Counted from the stretch's first letter, positions 33,667 through 42,943 are shown. The stretch is 64,000 nucleotides of DNA from Acinetobacter calcoaceticus (GCF_900520355.1 NZ_LS999521.1:496001-560000), one strand, 5' to 3'. The notes: a model not told the origin generated them from the letters alone. A program made the numbers and translations.

Positions 33667-35607
33667 ATGAAATTTTCAAAAGTACTAGTTGCCAATCGTG
33701 GTGAAATAGCAGTTCGGGTCATGCAAACTGCTAAGGCAATGGGCTATCAAACGGTGGCAGTTTATTCTGATGCGGACTGTAACGCTCGCCATGTACAAGA
33801 AGCTGATGAGGCAGTTTATATAGGAGCTTCTAAAGTATCTGAATCTTATCTTTCCATTGCTAAAATTATAGAAGCCTGCAAAAAAACAGGTGCTGATGCT
33901 GTGCACCCAGGTTATGGCTTTTTGTCAGAAAATACCGATTTTGCCCAAGCCTGTATCGATAACCAGATTACTTTTATCGGTCCGACAGCTTCTGCAATTG
34001 AGTTGATGGGAAGTAAGCGACTTTCAAAAATTGCCATGATTGAAGCAGGTGTACCTTGTGTGCTGGGCTACGAGGGAGATCGTCAAGACCTTGAATATTT
34101 GGCTACACAAGCAGAGCAGATTGGTTTTCCAATAATGGTGAAAGCTTCTGCGGGTGGTGGTGGCCGTGGTATGCGTTTGGTACAGCAGTCCTCCGAGCTT
34201 GTAGAGGCTTTACTAACTGCACGTTCAGAAGCTGAAAATGCATTTGGTTCAGGTGAGCTTATTTTAGAAAAAGCAGTGATTGCGCCGCGCCACGTTGAAA
34301 TTCAGGTTTTTGGCGATACGCATGGCAATTATGTGTATTTGTTCGAGCGTGATTGTTCGATTCAACGCCGTCACCAAAAGGTTGTAGAAGAAGCACCGTG
34401 TCCGGTCATGACTCCTGAACTACGTCAGCAAATGGGCGAAGCGGCTGTGGCGGCTGCCAAAGCATGTGCTTACGTAGGCGCGGGAACTGTTGAGTTTTTG
34501 CTTGATGCATCGGGTGAATTCTATTTTCTAGAAATGAATACTCGCTTGCAGGTTGAGCATCCGGTTACTGAACTTATTACAGGATTAGATTTGGTTGAAT
34601 GGCAATTGCGTGTCGCCAATGGTGAGCAGTTGCCATTGCAACAACATGAGTTAACTTTAAATGGACATGCAATTGAAGTCCGTTTGTATGCCGAAGATCC
34701 ACGTCAAAATTTCTTGCCACAAACTGGTCAAGTTCTACGTTGGAAGCCCACAATTTTGCCAAATGTACGAATTGACCATGGCATGTTGGCAACAGATGAA
34801 GTTAGCCCTTTCTATGACCCGATGGTGGCAAAAGTGATTGCATACGGTAAAACCCGTGAAGATGCTATTCGTTTACTTGCTCGTGCTGTAGATGATTGTG
34901 TTTTGCTTGGTGTAAACAGCAATAAACAGTTCTTGGTTAATTTACTACGTCATCCAGTCATTGTCGCTGGTGATACCAATACGGCATTTATCCAACAGCA
35001 TTTTCAAGATGATAGCAGCTTACATCATCAGGTTTTATCTTTAGAAATATTGGCTATTGCAGCAGCATTATTTAGCCAAAGTAAAGGGATTGTGGCATGG
35101 CAAACTGGGCTTGGTGTTCCATTACCTCTAAAACTTAAATATGATGATCAGCAAATCCAATTGCAGCTATCTTCTGAGAATAACCAGATTACTGTGCAGC
35201 TTTGTGACCAAACCATTTGTATTGAAGTCATTGAGAAAACAGCTGAGCAAATGATTTATGTAGTTGAGGGTGTACGCCGCCGTGTTCAATATGTATTAGA
35301 TGGCGATCAGCTTTATTTAGATCGAGACAATGGCAATGTTACGATTCGCAATGTGAATTACGCTGCTCCAGAAACGGCTGATGTGGCTGGTGATGGTAAA
35401 ATCCGTGCACCAATGGACGGTGCTGTGGTCAATATCTTGGTCAATAAAGGCGATCAAGTCGTGAAAGGGCAAACCTTGCTGATACTTGAAGCTATGAAAA
35501 TCCAGCAACAGATTAGATCTGATGTGGATGGGGTAGTCGAAGATATTTTAGGTCAACAAGGGCAACAAGTTAAAAAACGGCAAATGTTATTTAGTATTCT
35601 GGTCTAA
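33667..35607 (+). CDS. atuF: geranyl-CoA carboxylase alpha subunit (biotin-containing)
   Basis: A 646-residue protein. The biotin carboxylase domain occupies the first 450 residues (VLVANRGEIAVRV, ASAGGGGRGMRLV, FLEMNTRLQVEHPVTE), followed by a linker and a C-terminal biotinyl domain with EAMK; Lys611 carries the biotin. It supplies carboxybiotin to AtuC. It is the last gene of the operon, followed by a terminator. Methylcrotonyl-CoA carboxylase alpha is the alternative reading. Confidence 0.9.
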   Translation: MKFSKVLVANRGEIAVRVMQTAKAMGYQTVAVYSDADCNARHVQEADEAVYIGASKVSESYLSIAKIIEACKKTGADAVHPGYGFLSENTDFAQACIDNQITFIGPTASAIELMGSKRLSKIAMIEAGVPCVLGYEGDRQDLEYLATQAEQIGFPIMVKASAGGGGRGMRLVQQSSELVEALLTARSEAENAFGSGELILEKAVIAPRHVEIQVFGDTHGNYVYLFERDCSIQRRHQKVVEEAPCPVMTPELRQQMGEAAVAAAKACAYVGAGTVEFLLDASGEFYFLEMNTRLQVEHPVTELITGLDLVEWQLRVANGEQLPLQQHELTLNGHAIEVRLYAEDPRQNFLPQTGQVLRWKPTILPNVRIDHGMLATDEVSPFYDPMVAKVIAYGKTREDAIRLLARAVDDCVLLGVNSNKQFLVNLLRHPVIVAGDTNTAFIQQHFQDDSSLHHQVLSLEILAIAAALFSQSKGIVAWQTGLGVPLPLKLKYDDQQIQLQLSSENNQITVQLCDQTICIEVIEKTAEQMIYVVEGVRRRVQYVLDGDQLYLDRDNGNVTIRNVNYAAPETADVAGDGKIRAPMDGAVVNILVNKGDQVVKGQTLLILEAMKIQQQIRSDVDGVVEDILGQQGQQVKKRQMLFSILV

Positions 35608-35610
35608 TAA

Positions 35611-35637
35611 AAAAGCCACCTGTTATGGGTGGCTTTT
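35611..35637 (+). terminator. terminator of the atu operon
   Basis: AAAAGCCACC pairs with GGTGGCTTTT just after the atuF stop. Confidence 0.85.
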
Positions 35638-35659
35638 AGTTGATTGCATAAACAAATTT

Positions 35660-36319
35660 TTAAGCAATGAATTGTGTATAAGCACAGTACAAATAGCCCA
35701 AAATTGCTAAAGCAACCACAGGGGCAATAATCTTTGACCATGTCGGTACAGAAATCTCAGCAGCTTGTTCTTCAATATGCAAGTCATCATGATGAGGTTG
35801 GGCTTGGTGAACCATTTGGTTGAACTCCTTCATTGTTGTATCCAATGATAGCTCTTCTTGTTCCACAGGTTTAGAACCAAGTAATTCTGTTAGATGGTTT
35901 GTTGACCAAACCCAATCTTCTGCCTGACCTGATAAATGTTCTACTTGACCTAAAATTAATTCTTTTAAGCCATTATGCCCAAAACCACCTGTTTCATCGA
36001 GCTGGTTAAGTTCTGCTAACTGCAAGGTTAAAATTTCAGAAATACTCTGTTCTAGTTCTGCATTTTTTAAAGCTGATTGATTATGCTTAGAAGTAGTTAA
36101 ATGGCGAGCAACTTCCTGAATATAAAGTGGATCTGCCGCTTTAATTTCATGGTAAATTTTATTATCGTTCTGACGCCATAAACTAATCAGTTTTCCAAGC
36201 GTAAGAATATTCACTTCATCAATCAGCTTATTTTTTTCATTAACTGGATATTGATTTAAAAGCTGAGGCTTTTGAATTTTTATCTGCTCAGCAAAGTATT
36301 GGACTAAATCAAATGCCAT
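35660..36319 (-). CDS. hypothetical tail-anchored protein behind sspB
   Basis: A 219-residue protein of no family I recognise. Residues 1-170 are mostly predicted helix (TLGKLISLWRQNDNKIYHEIK, LEQSISEILTLQLAELNQL). A single hydrophobic segment at 197-216 (KIIAPVVALAILGYLYCAY) close to the C-terminus suggests a tail anchor with the body in the cytoplasm. It begins 17 bp after sspB on the same strand, so it probably belongs to the sspA-sspB operon. Confidence 0.72.
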   Translation of the reverse strand: MAFDLVQYFAEQIKIQKPQLLNQYPVNEKNKLIDEVNILTLGKLISLWRQNDNKIYHEIKAADPLYIQEVARHLTTSKHNQSALKNAELEQSISEILTLQLAELNQLDETGGFGHNGLKELILGQVEHLSGQAEDWVWSTNHLTELLGSKPVEQEELSLDTTMKEFNQMVHQAQPHHDDLHIEEQAAEISVPTWSKIIAPVVALAILGYLYCAYTQFIA

Positions 36320-36336
36320 GCTTTCTTCCTCTAAAT

Positions 36337-36771
36337 TTAATCTAAAATTCTTAGTGATGGTTTTTTCTTGGTCGATGTTGATTCAGTTGTTTCTTCTACT
36401 TCTGACTCTACTGTATTTTCTACAGGTGCTACATTGGCATATTCTTCAGGATCAAAGAACAAACCTTGTCCATTTTCACGCGCATAAATACCTAAAACAG
36501 CTTGAATAGGGACATAGATATTTTTAGACGCGCCTCCAAAACGGGCAGAAAAAGTAACAGCTTCATTTGTAATAAGGAGTTGATGAACCGCATGAGGCAC
36601 TATATTTAAAACAATTTGCCCATCTTTAACAAATTGCTGTGGCACATCGGTATGTGGCTGTGTCGCATCAACTAATAGATATGGAGTAAGCTGGTTATCA
36701 CAAATCCATTCATAGATTGCACGAGCAAGATAAGGACGTGTAGGGGTTAAATCAATAGTTTGCTCAGACAT
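36337..36771 (-). CDS. sspB: ClpXP specificity-enhancing factor SspB
   Basis: Adaptor that delivers ssrA-tagged and other substrates to ClpXP. The substrate-binding domain (about 1-105) has PYLARAIYEWICDNQLTPYL and FSARFGGASKNIYVPIQAVL. A flexible Glu/Thr-rich linker leads to the C-terminal KKPSLRILD, equivalent to the ClpX-docking tail. It has 144 residues and follows sspA by 6 bp. Confidence 0.94.
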   Translation of the reverse strand: MSEQTIDLTPTRPYLARAIYEWICDNQLTPYLLVDATQPHTDVPQQFVKDGQIVLNIVPHAVHQLLITNEAVTFSARFGGASKNIYVPIQAVLGIYARENGQGLFFDPEEYANVAPVENTVESEVEETTESTSTKKKPSLRILD

Positions 36772-36777
36772 ATCATA

Positions 36778-37431
36778 CTATTCCATATTTAATTGTTCAT
36801 TGTAACGGTTTTTCTCTTGGGGCGTCATTGATTTAGCAAAAGAAGGTCGTTCAAAGATACGTTTACAATACAAAAGAATAGGTCGGCATTGCTGTTTTGG
36901 CAACTCGATTCCCATGCTATTAAGCCTGACGAAAATAGGGGCAAGCATACAATCTAAGATTGTAAAATTTTCAGACATAAAATAAGGAAAATGCTGAAAT
37001 AAAGGAGTAAGTGAAATTAATGTTTCACGTAATTCTTTTTGAGCTTTTTGCTTTTGTTCGATATTTAAAGAATCTTCATGTTTTAACATGTGATCTGCTA
37101 GCTTAAACCAGTCGTTTTCGAGTCTCCATATATATTGACGTTGCTCTGCACGTAACATTGGAGCATCTGCGTAAAGTTTTCCTTGTCGATAACGGTCATC
37201 TAAATATTCAGCAATAATTGGCGCTGAAAATAATTTAAGATTTTGCTCGACCAACATAGGCAATTGGTTATAAGGATTTAAGCTCGCTAAATCTTCGTCT
37301 TCATGGTCAGTTACGATCAATTGATATTTGATTTGCTTTTCTGCTAATAAAAAACGAATCCAATGAGAACGGAAATCATCAGCATGACTGTAAAGGGTAA
37401 TCCCCTGAATAGAGGTATTTTCGACCGACAT
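36778..37431 (-). CDS. sspA: stringent starvation protein A (GST-like)
   Basis: RNA-polymerase-associated regulator with a glutathione-S-transferase fold. The N-terminal thioredoxin-like domain includes ITLYSHADDFRSHWIRFLLAEK and NPYNQLPMLVEQ; the helical domain ends in FAKSMTPQEKNRYNE. The catalytic residues of true GSTs are absent, as expected. It lies downstream of rplM-rpsI with its own upstream terminator, the classical order, and leads into sspB. Confidence 0.92.
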   Translation of the reverse strand: MSVENTSIQGITLYSHADDFRSHWIRFLLAEKQIKYQLIVTDHEDEDLASLNPYNQLPMLVEQNLKLFSAPIIAEYLDDRYRQGKLYADAPMLRAEQRQYIWRLENDWFKLADHMLKHEDSLNIEQKQKAQKELRETLISLTPLFQHFPYFMSENFTILDCMLAPIFVRLNSMGIELPKQQCRPILLYCKRIFERPSFAKSMTPQEKNRYNEQLNME

Positions 37432-37555
37432 ATCACAAGACGACGTGGTTGAGTGAATCGATTAGGATACTAAAAATGCTGTAGGAAATCACGATTCTAA
37501 AGAGATACTTTGTTTATATTTATAAGTTTGCGTTTTATTGTTCTATTTTCATAAT

Positions 37556-37586
37556 AAAAAAGCCTTGGGAAAATCCAAGGCTTTTT
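37556..37586 (-). terminator. terminator after rpsI
   Basis: AAAAAGCCTTGG pairs with CCAAGGCTTTTT; the run of T on the minus strand follows the rpsI stop. Confidence 0.85.
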
Positions 37587-37605
37587 GTCCAACTCGGTAA
37601 ACGAA

Positions 37606-37992
37606 TTAACGTTTAGAGAATTGAGGACGCTTACGAGCTTTACGTAAACCAAGTTTCTTACGTTCAACTTCACGAGCATCACGAGTAACGAAACCAGCTT
37701 GACGAAGAACAGGTTTTAAAGTTTCGTCAGCAGCGATAAGCGCACGAGTAATACCGTGACGGATCGCGCCAGCTTGACCACCAATACCACCACCTTTAAC
37801 AGTGATGTAAAGGTCAAACTTTTCAGTAACTTCTAAAAGTTCTAAAGGTTGACGAACAACCATACGAGCAGTTTCACGACCGAAATATTGCTCTAAAGTA
37901 CGGTTGTTAATAACGAGTTTGCCTGTACCAGCTGACAAGAAAACACGTGCAGTTGCGGTCTTACGGCGACCTGTACCATAATTAGTAGCCAT
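37606..37992 (-). CDS. rpsI: 30S ribosomal protein S9
   Basis: A 128-residue protein. [15 protein letters not shown] at the start, [19 protein letters not shown], and the invariant C-terminal SKR that reaches the P-site tRNA are all present. It is co-transcribed with rplM, 12 bp downstream, as in most bacteria. Confidence 0.99.
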   Translation of the reverse strand: MATNYGTGRRKTATARVFLSAGTGKLVINNRTLEQYFGRETARMVVRQPLELLEVTEKFDLYITVKGGGIGGQAGAIRHGITRALIAADETLKPVLRQAGFVTRDAREVERKKLGLRKARKRPQFSKR

Positions 37993-38004
37993 GTGCTGTA
38001 TCCC

Positions 38005-38433
38005 TTAGATGTCCAAAACTTGTGGCTGTTGAGCAGCATGCGGATGCTCAGTACCAGCGTACACTTTCATTTTTTTGATCATTGCATAACCAAGAGGACC
38101 TTTTGGTAACATGCCTTTAACTGCTTTTTCAAGAACAGCTTCAGGCTTGTGAGCAATTAACTTCTCGAAGTTAGTCTCACGGATACCACCAGGGAAACCA
38201 GTATGGCGATAATATTTCTTATCAAGTGCTTTTTTACCAGTCACTTGAACTTGTTCAGCATTAATCACAACGATGTAATCGCCAGTGTCAACGTGAGGAG
38301 TATAAGAAGTCTTGTGCTTACCGCGTAAACGACGAGCGATTTCAGTCGCAAGGCGACCTAAAGTTTTGCCAGAAGCATCAACAACATACCAGTCATGTTG
38401 AACTTCAGCTGGCTTAGCGCTGAGAGTTTTCAT
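38005..38433 (-). CDS. rplM: 50S ribosomal protein L13
   Basis: A 142-residue protein. [19 protein letters not shown] and [23 protein letters not shown] are the L13 signatures. It is the first gene of rplM-rpsI. A structured leader lies right before the ATG, and a -35/-10 promoter is visible at 38496-38524. Confidence 0.99.
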   Translation of the reverse strand: MKTLSAKPAEVQHDWYVVDASGKTLGRLATEIARRLRGKHKTSYTPHVDTGDYIVVINAEQVQVTGKKALDKKYYRHTGFPGGIRETNFEKLIAHKPEAVLEKAVKGMLPKGPLGYAMIKKMKVYAGTEHPHAAQQPQVLDI

Positions 38434-38434
38434 T

Positions 38435-38481
38435 AAACCACTACCTATTATAGTTGGTTTGGACTATGGAATCTGTCCAAA
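38435..38481 (-). promoter_or_regulatory. structured rplM leader enclosing the ribosome site
   Basis: On the minus strand AAACCA-a-CTA pairs with TAG-TGGTTT (38435-38460), nine pairs with one bulged A. Its loop holds the AGG of the ribosome site, and its 3' arm ends one base before the ATG. A second stem TTTGGAC/GTCCAAA (38458-38464 with 38475-38481) lies upstream and shares three bases. Autoregulation of L13 through its leader is known elsewhere; here it is inferred. Confidence 0.55.
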
Positions 38482-38495
38482 CAAAAGGAGCGAGC

Positions 38496-38524
38496 ATTCT
38501 AAACGAGTTTGTTCAAAGTCACAA
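38496..38524 (-). promoter_or_regulatory. promoter of rplM-rpsI
   Basis: On the minus strand TTGTGA and TAGAAT are separated by exactly 17 bp, followed by a C/G-rich start region. Confidence 0.7.
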
Positions 38525-38621
38525 GAAAAATCCAGTTTAAGCCATATAATTTAATCCATAAACTGATGAATGCGGGATATGTTAAAATCAAACAAATTTT
38601 CGTTATGTGTCTGGGGTGATT

Positions 38622-39590
38622 GTGCTGCCTTTATATGTCACTTCTGGTGAGCCGGCTGGTATTGGTCCAGATATTTGCTTGAGCTTAGCTAAGCGAGTTG
38701 ATGAACGCCCACTTGTTATTTTGGGTGACCGAAATTTATTAGAACAACGTGCCCGAAAACTTGGGATAGATATTCAATTTCTAGAATATACGGGACAAGC
38801 TGAATCGTCGTCTTCAGGTGAACTTTATATAGAGCATATACCTTTAGAAACGGTGGTTGTTGATGGGCAATTAAACTCAGCTAATGCGGCTTATGTATTA
38901 GAACAATTACGCCGTTCAGCTGATTATGCAATGTCTGGTAAAAGTGTGGGTGTAGCCACTGCTCCTGTGCAAAAGTCGGTCATTAATGATGCAGGTATTT
39001 TGTTTAGTGGCCACACTGAATATTATCAAGAATTTGCAGGGGTAGAGCGCGTCGTCATGATGCTTGCAACCAAAACTTTGCGTGTTGCCTTAGCGACTAC
39101 ACATTTGCCCTTAAGAGATGTTGCCGATGCAATTACTAAAGAGCGTTTGCATCAGGTCATTGATATTTTAATACATGATTTAAAAACTAAATTTAAAATT
39201 ACAGATCCGCGCATATTAGTGTGTGGCTTAAATCCTCATGCGGGTGAAGATGGCTATTTGGGACGCGAAGAGATTGAGACCATTAATCCGGTGCTCGAAA
39301 CTTATCGGGCGCAAGGAATTAAAATGAGTCTAAGCTTGCCTGCTGATACCTTATTTACCCCTGAGCATCTTAAAAATGCTGACGCTGTACTTGCCATGTA
39401 CCATGATCAAGGTCTACCTGTGTTAAAATCACAAGGGTTTGGTGAGGCCATCAATATTACATTGGGTTTGCCGTTCATCCGAACTTCGGTCGATCATGGC
39501 ACGGCATTGTCTTTGGCCGGGACCGGTTTGGCAAAAAGCTCAAGTTTAAATGTCGCTGTCGATTTAGCTTTATCTTTGGCAGCGAGCTAA
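38622..39590 (+). CDS. pdxA: 4-hydroxythreonine-4-phosphate dehydrogenase
   Basis: Makes the amino-ketone precursor of pyridoxine 5'-phosphate. PLYVTSGEPAGIGPDI at the start, FSGHTEYYQEFAG, CGLNPHAGEDGYLGREE and MYHDQGLPVLKSQGFG contain the metal-binding histidines. The frame is open from GTG 38607; GTG 38622 gives the standard family N-terminus and has GGGG upstream. 322 residues. Start of pdxA-rsmA-apaH. Confidence 0.95.
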   Translation: MLPLYVTSGEPAGIGPDICLSLAKRVDERPLVILGDRNLLEQRARKLGIDIQFLEYTGQAESSSSGELYIEHIPLETVVVDGQLNSANAAYVLEQLRRSADYAMSGKSVGVATAPVQKSVINDAGILFSGHTEYYQEFAGVERVVMMLATKTLRVALATTHLPLRDVADAITKERLHQVIDILIHDLKTKFKITDPRILVCGLNPHAGEDGYLGREEIETINPVLETYRAQGIKMSLSLPADTLFTPEHLKNADAVLAMYHDQGLPVLKSQGFGEAINITLGLPFIRTSVDHGTALSLAGTGLAKSSSLNVAVDLALSLAAS

Positions 39591-39613
39591 ATTTTTCATG
39601 TTGGAAATGTTCT

Positions 39614-40426
39614 ATGTATCAAATTAATGCCCTAAACCCGAAAGATGAAGGGCATAAAGCTCGTAAACGTTTTGGTCAAAACTTCTTACATGATCAGCGA
39701 GTCATTGCCAAAATCGTGCGCTCGGTGAATCCGCGTGCAGGTGAAAATGTTGTCGAAATTGGACCTGGTTTGGCCGCATTAACATCTCCGTTAATTGGAG
39801 AGTGTGATGCATTAACAGTTGTTGAGCTAGATCGTGATTTAGCGGCAGGCTTACCAGAACGCGTTCCACATCCTGAACGTTTAACAATTATAGAAGCTGA
39901 TGCATTAAAATATGATTTTAACGAGCTGGTAAAAGATGGTCGACCATTACGTGTGGTTGGTAATTTACCTTATAACATTTCAACTCCATTACTTTTTCAT
40001 CTCTTGGAATTTGGCAGTAAAGTTAAAGACATGCACTTTATGCTCCAAAAAGAGGTGGTTGATCGTATTACTGCCGAACCAAACACAAAAGAATATGGTC
40101 GCTTGTCGGTAATGATTCAGTATTATTGCCAACCTACCTTTTTATTTGAAGTGCCAGCTGGTGCATTTAACCCGCCACCTAAAGTAACGAGTGCTGTTTT
40201 CCGCCTTGTTCCATATGAACAAAAACCAATTATTGCAAAAGATGAAAAAGCTTTAGCTCGTTTAGTTGGTCATGTATTTACCCAACGTCGTAAAACACTA
40301 AGAAATAGCCTTAAAGGTATGATCGCTGAAGATGGCTTTGAAAAAGCAGGCGTTGATCCGATGGCTCGTCCAGAAACTTTAACACTGACTCAATTTGTTG
40401 CTTTAGCCGATCAAATGGTGACATAA
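39614..40426 (+). CDS. rsmA: 16S rRNA dimethyladenosine transferase
   Basis: Dimethylates A1518 and A1519 near the 16S 3' end. RKRFGQNFLHDQ, the SAM motif VVEIGPGLAALTSPL, and the catalytic VGNLPYNIS are present, with the C-terminal helical domain ending TQRRKTLRNSL. 270 residues. Its stop is directly followed by the ATG of apaH. Confidence 0.97.
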   Translation: MYQINALNPKDEGHKARKRFGQNFLHDQRVIAKIVRSVNPRAGENVVEIGPGLAALTSPLIGECDALTVVELDRDLAAGLPERVPHPERLTIIEADALKYDFNELVKDGRPLRVVGNLPYNISTPLLFHLLEFGSKVKDMHFMLQKEVVDRITAEPNTKEYGRLSVMIQYYCQPTFLFEVPAGAFNPPPKVTSAVFRLVPYEQKPIIAKDEKALARLVGHVFTQRRKTLRNSLKGMIAEDGFEKAGVDPMARPETLTLTQFVALADQMVT

Positions 40427-41269
40427 ATGACTAAACGTTTTAATTATGTGATTGGCGATGTGCAAGGGTGTTTCGAAGCTCTGAAAGCCTTACTTAAAGA
40501 AATACGTTTTGATCCCGACCAAGATTTTTTATGGTTTGCGGGTGATTTGGTCGCTCGTGGCGAAAACTCAGTGGGTGCCTTACGTTTTGTTAAAAAACTT
40601 GCTGATCGTGGCGCTGCTGCAACGGTTCTTGGAAATCATGATCTGACTTTAATTGCTGGCGCGCGTGGTTTAAAAGAGATTAAAGAAAAAGATCGCACGC
40701 AGGATGTTATTGATGCAATTGATGGCGATGAGTTAATTGACTGGTTGCGTAAACAGCCATTATGTTTATTCCCAAACGAGCACACAATTCTTACTCATGC
40801 AGGCATACCTTGTATTTGGGATGCACAAAAAACTGCTACTTTGGCAAAAGAAGTTGAAGCGGTACTCGCAAATGAAGATTTAACTGTATTGGATGCTTTT
40901 TTAGCAGAAATGTATGGTTCAAAACCAGATTTGTGGGAAGACAACTTAACTGGTTCTGCGCGGTTACGTTGTATTACCAATTATTTGACCCGCATGCGTT
41001 TAACCAACGCAGAAGGGGCTTTAGAGTTCAGTTTTAAAGATGCTCTGGATGCGCCAATGCCAGAAGGCTATTTACCTTGGTTCGAATTTCCAAGTAAAGC
41101 TGCTCAGACTCATCAGATTATTTTTGGTCATTGGGCTGCGCTAGAAGGTAGAAGCATTAATGAGCAAATCCAGAATATTGATGGCGGCTGTGTTTGGGGC
41201 CGAAAATTAATGGCTTATCGCCTTGAAGATAAAGAAATCTTTGCTGTCGAAAATCCTGTGCAAGTATAG
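40427..41269 (+). CDS. apaH: diadenosine tetraphosphatase (symmetrical)
   Basis: Hydrolyses Ap4A to two ADP and also removes Np4 caps from RNA. The phosphoesterase metal motifs are GDVQGCFEAL, GDLVARG and GNHD, then THAGI and FGHWAALEG. 280 residues. It has no gap to rsmA, as in many gamma-proteobacteria. Confidence 0.96.
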   Translation: MTKRFNYVIGDVQGCFEALKALLKEIRFDPDQDFLWFAGDLVARGENSVGALRFVKKLADRGAAATVLGNHDLTLIAGARGLKEIKEKDRTQDVIDAIDGDELIDWLRKQPLCLFPNEHTILTHAGIPCIWDAQKTATLAKEVEAVLANEDLTVLDAFLAEMYGSKPDLWEDNLTGSARLRCITNYLTRMRLTNAEGALEFSFKDALDAPMPEGYLPWFEFPSKAAQTHQIIFGHWAALEGRSINEQIQNIDGGCVWGRKLMAYRLEDKEIFAVENPVQV

Positions 41270-41322
41270 GGAAAGCAATGCTTTTCACGAGCGCAAGATG
41301 AGGGTTGTACCTAAGTTAAAAT

Positions 41323-41348
41323 AAAAAAGCCGCATAAGCGGCTTTTTT
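41323..41348. terminator. bidirectional terminator, apaH / DUF2147 gene
   Basis: AAAAAAGCCGC pairs with GCGGCTTTTTT around a four-base loop between convergent genes. Confidence 0.88.
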
Positions 41349-41360
41349 TATTTTTAAATT

Positions 41361-41807
41361 TTATTCTAAGCGTAACCAAATTTGGTTTCGGCCTAATGCT
41401 GAAACGCCAAGATATCCACGCATATGAAGACGTTTACCAGTTGCGCTAAGTTTTGCTTTAAGCCCATAAACTTTGCCCGTATTCGGATCTAAAATTTTCC
41501 CACCTGTATAATTAAGCTCATCTGTCTTTTTTAAGCCAGTTGCAATATCCAAACCTAAAATAGGTTTATTGGTATATGGCGCAGGGCAGTTATCACAAAT
41601 TTCTTTAGGCGTATAACCTGGACGTGGTGTAACTTTGATAATCTTTCCAGCATATGTCCCATTTGCTTCTTTTCGTATTTCTACCTGTGCTTTGGGCGCA
41701 CCAGTCTTATCATCAATCGTTTGCCAAAGACCTGTAATGTCTGCTGCAAATGTGGCAGTATTAATCCCCAGTAAGAGCAAAGCTCCAATAAAAATTTTCC
41801 CCATCAT
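41361..41807 (-). CDS. DUF2147-family secreted protein
   Basis: A 148-residue protein with a signal peptide (KIFIGALLLLGINTATFA, cleaved before ADITG). The lipocalin-like body has GLWQTIDDKTGAPKAQVEI, CDNCPAPYTNKPILGLDI, GGKILDPNTGKVYGLKAKL and MRGYLGVSALGRNQIWLR, all typical of DUF2147. Function unknown. AAGGA is six bases before ATG 41807; the frame opens at 41825 without a better site. Confidence 0.88.
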   Translation of the reverse strand: MMGKIFIGALLLLGINTATFAADITGLWQTIDDKTGAPKAQVEIRKEANGTYAGKIIKVTPRPGYTPKEICDNCPAPYTNKPILGLDIATGLKKTDELNYTGGKILDPNTGKVYGLKAKLSATGKRLHMRGYLGVSALGRNQIWLRLE

Positions 41808-41886
41808 TAAAAATCCTTTTAACATTGAAAGGTCATCTTATTTCGAATTTATATACCGTTCAATGTTTATTTAATAGGCTTGTTAA

Positions 41887-42561
41887 TTATGGTGTTCCGA
41901 GTGACAACATTAATGTAGGTAGCCAAATTGCAGTAAATACGCCGTTCAAAGCCATACCAAATGCAGCGTAGCGGCCCGCAACTGATCCGCGCTGCCAAGC
42001 TTGAGCTGTTCCTATGGCATGAGCAGCTAAACCTAAGGCTAAACCGGAAGCACGCTCATCATGAATATGCTTAAGTAAAAATGGTGAAAATGCTGCCCCA
42101 ATAACCCCGGATAAAATAACAATAAGGGTCACCAGTGTTTCAGGAGCATGCAATAACGTTGCGATATTTAGGGCAATTGGGGTAGTTACTGCACGTGTTG
42201 CAAATGCAAGAATGGTAGATTCCGACATATGCAACAAATAAGCGAGGCCCATAGGCAAAGCAACCGCGCTTATACTTGCAAAAAGTAAAATACCAATCAC
42301 TGATTTAATTGGAAGGTCATCGTAACGCATTGCAGCTAAAGGAATGGCTAAGGCTACAGTCACATACCCCAATAAATGGCTAAATAACTCATTTACATAA
42401 AGACGATATTGTTCATAAGGGACTTGTAAAACTGAAAGTAACCCAATCACAATGAACATGCCGAAAACTAAAAGTGGAACTTGTGGAAAACGTCGGTTCA
42501 AAGGTTTTGCACACAGATAACCAATTAATGTGATTAAAAAACCATAGAAAATCGTAAACAT
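41887..42561 (-). CDS. LrgB/CidB-family membrane protein
   Basis: A 224-residue protein with about six hydrophobic helices. FATRAVTTPIALNIA and LGLAAHAIGTAQAWQ are the LrgB signatures. Members partner the holin-like LrgA/CidA and affect autolysis or metabolite export. AGGAGA precedes ATG 42561; the open frame to 42600 overlaps the upstream gene and is not used. It follows the LrgA-like gene by 10 bp. Confidence 0.9.
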   Translation of the reverse strand: MFTIFYGFLITLIGYLCAKPLNRRFPQVPLLVFGMFIVIGLLSVLQVPYEQYRLYVNELFSHLLGYVTVALAIPLAAMRYDDLPIKSVIGILLFASISAVALPMGLAYLLHMSESTILAFATRAVTTPIALNIATLLHAPETLVTLIVILSGVIGAAFSPFLLKHIHDERASGLALGLAAHAIGTAQAWQRGSVAGRYAAFGMALNGVFTAIWLPTLMLSLGTP

Positions 42562-42571
42562 TTTATTCTCC

Positions 42572-42943
42572 TTATAACCAACGTTTTGCCATTTTTGCAT
42601 AGACCCACAAAGGTATAAGGGTGCTGACCACTAAAACAAAAAGGAACAGTGGAATTTCTTTACCCATATGCACCAACATAATTAAGGAGCCAGCACAAAC
42701 GGGTAAAAAAGCAAATCCACTTTCTTTCATAATTTTATTATTGGTATCGACTATCCGAAGAGGGATTTTTTTGAACTTTCTCCAGAGAATCAAAATAGTG
42801 AGTAAGCTGATTAAGCCGACCAGATTACCTAATTCTGGATGACCAAAAGCACGCATGACGATGACAGAGCCTTCACGAAAACCAATAATGAGTAGTAAAG
42901 TTACTACCCATGCTGTCCAGTCTATACTTCTGATCTTATCCAT
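42572..42943 (-). CDS. CidA/LrgA-family holin-like protein
   Basis: A 123-residue protein with four predicted membrane helices. FGHPELGNLVGLISLL and FLPVCAGSLIMLVHMG match the CidA/LrgA family. The start at ATG 42943 follows AGAG. Together with the next gene it forms the usual two-gene unit. Confidence 0.87.
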   Translation of the reverse strand: MDKIRSIDWTAWVVTLLLIIGFREGSVIVMRAFGHPELGNLVGLISLLTILILWRKFKKIPLRIVDTNNKIMKESGFAFLPVCAGSLIMLVHMGKEIPLFLFVLVVSTLIPLWVYAKMAKRWL

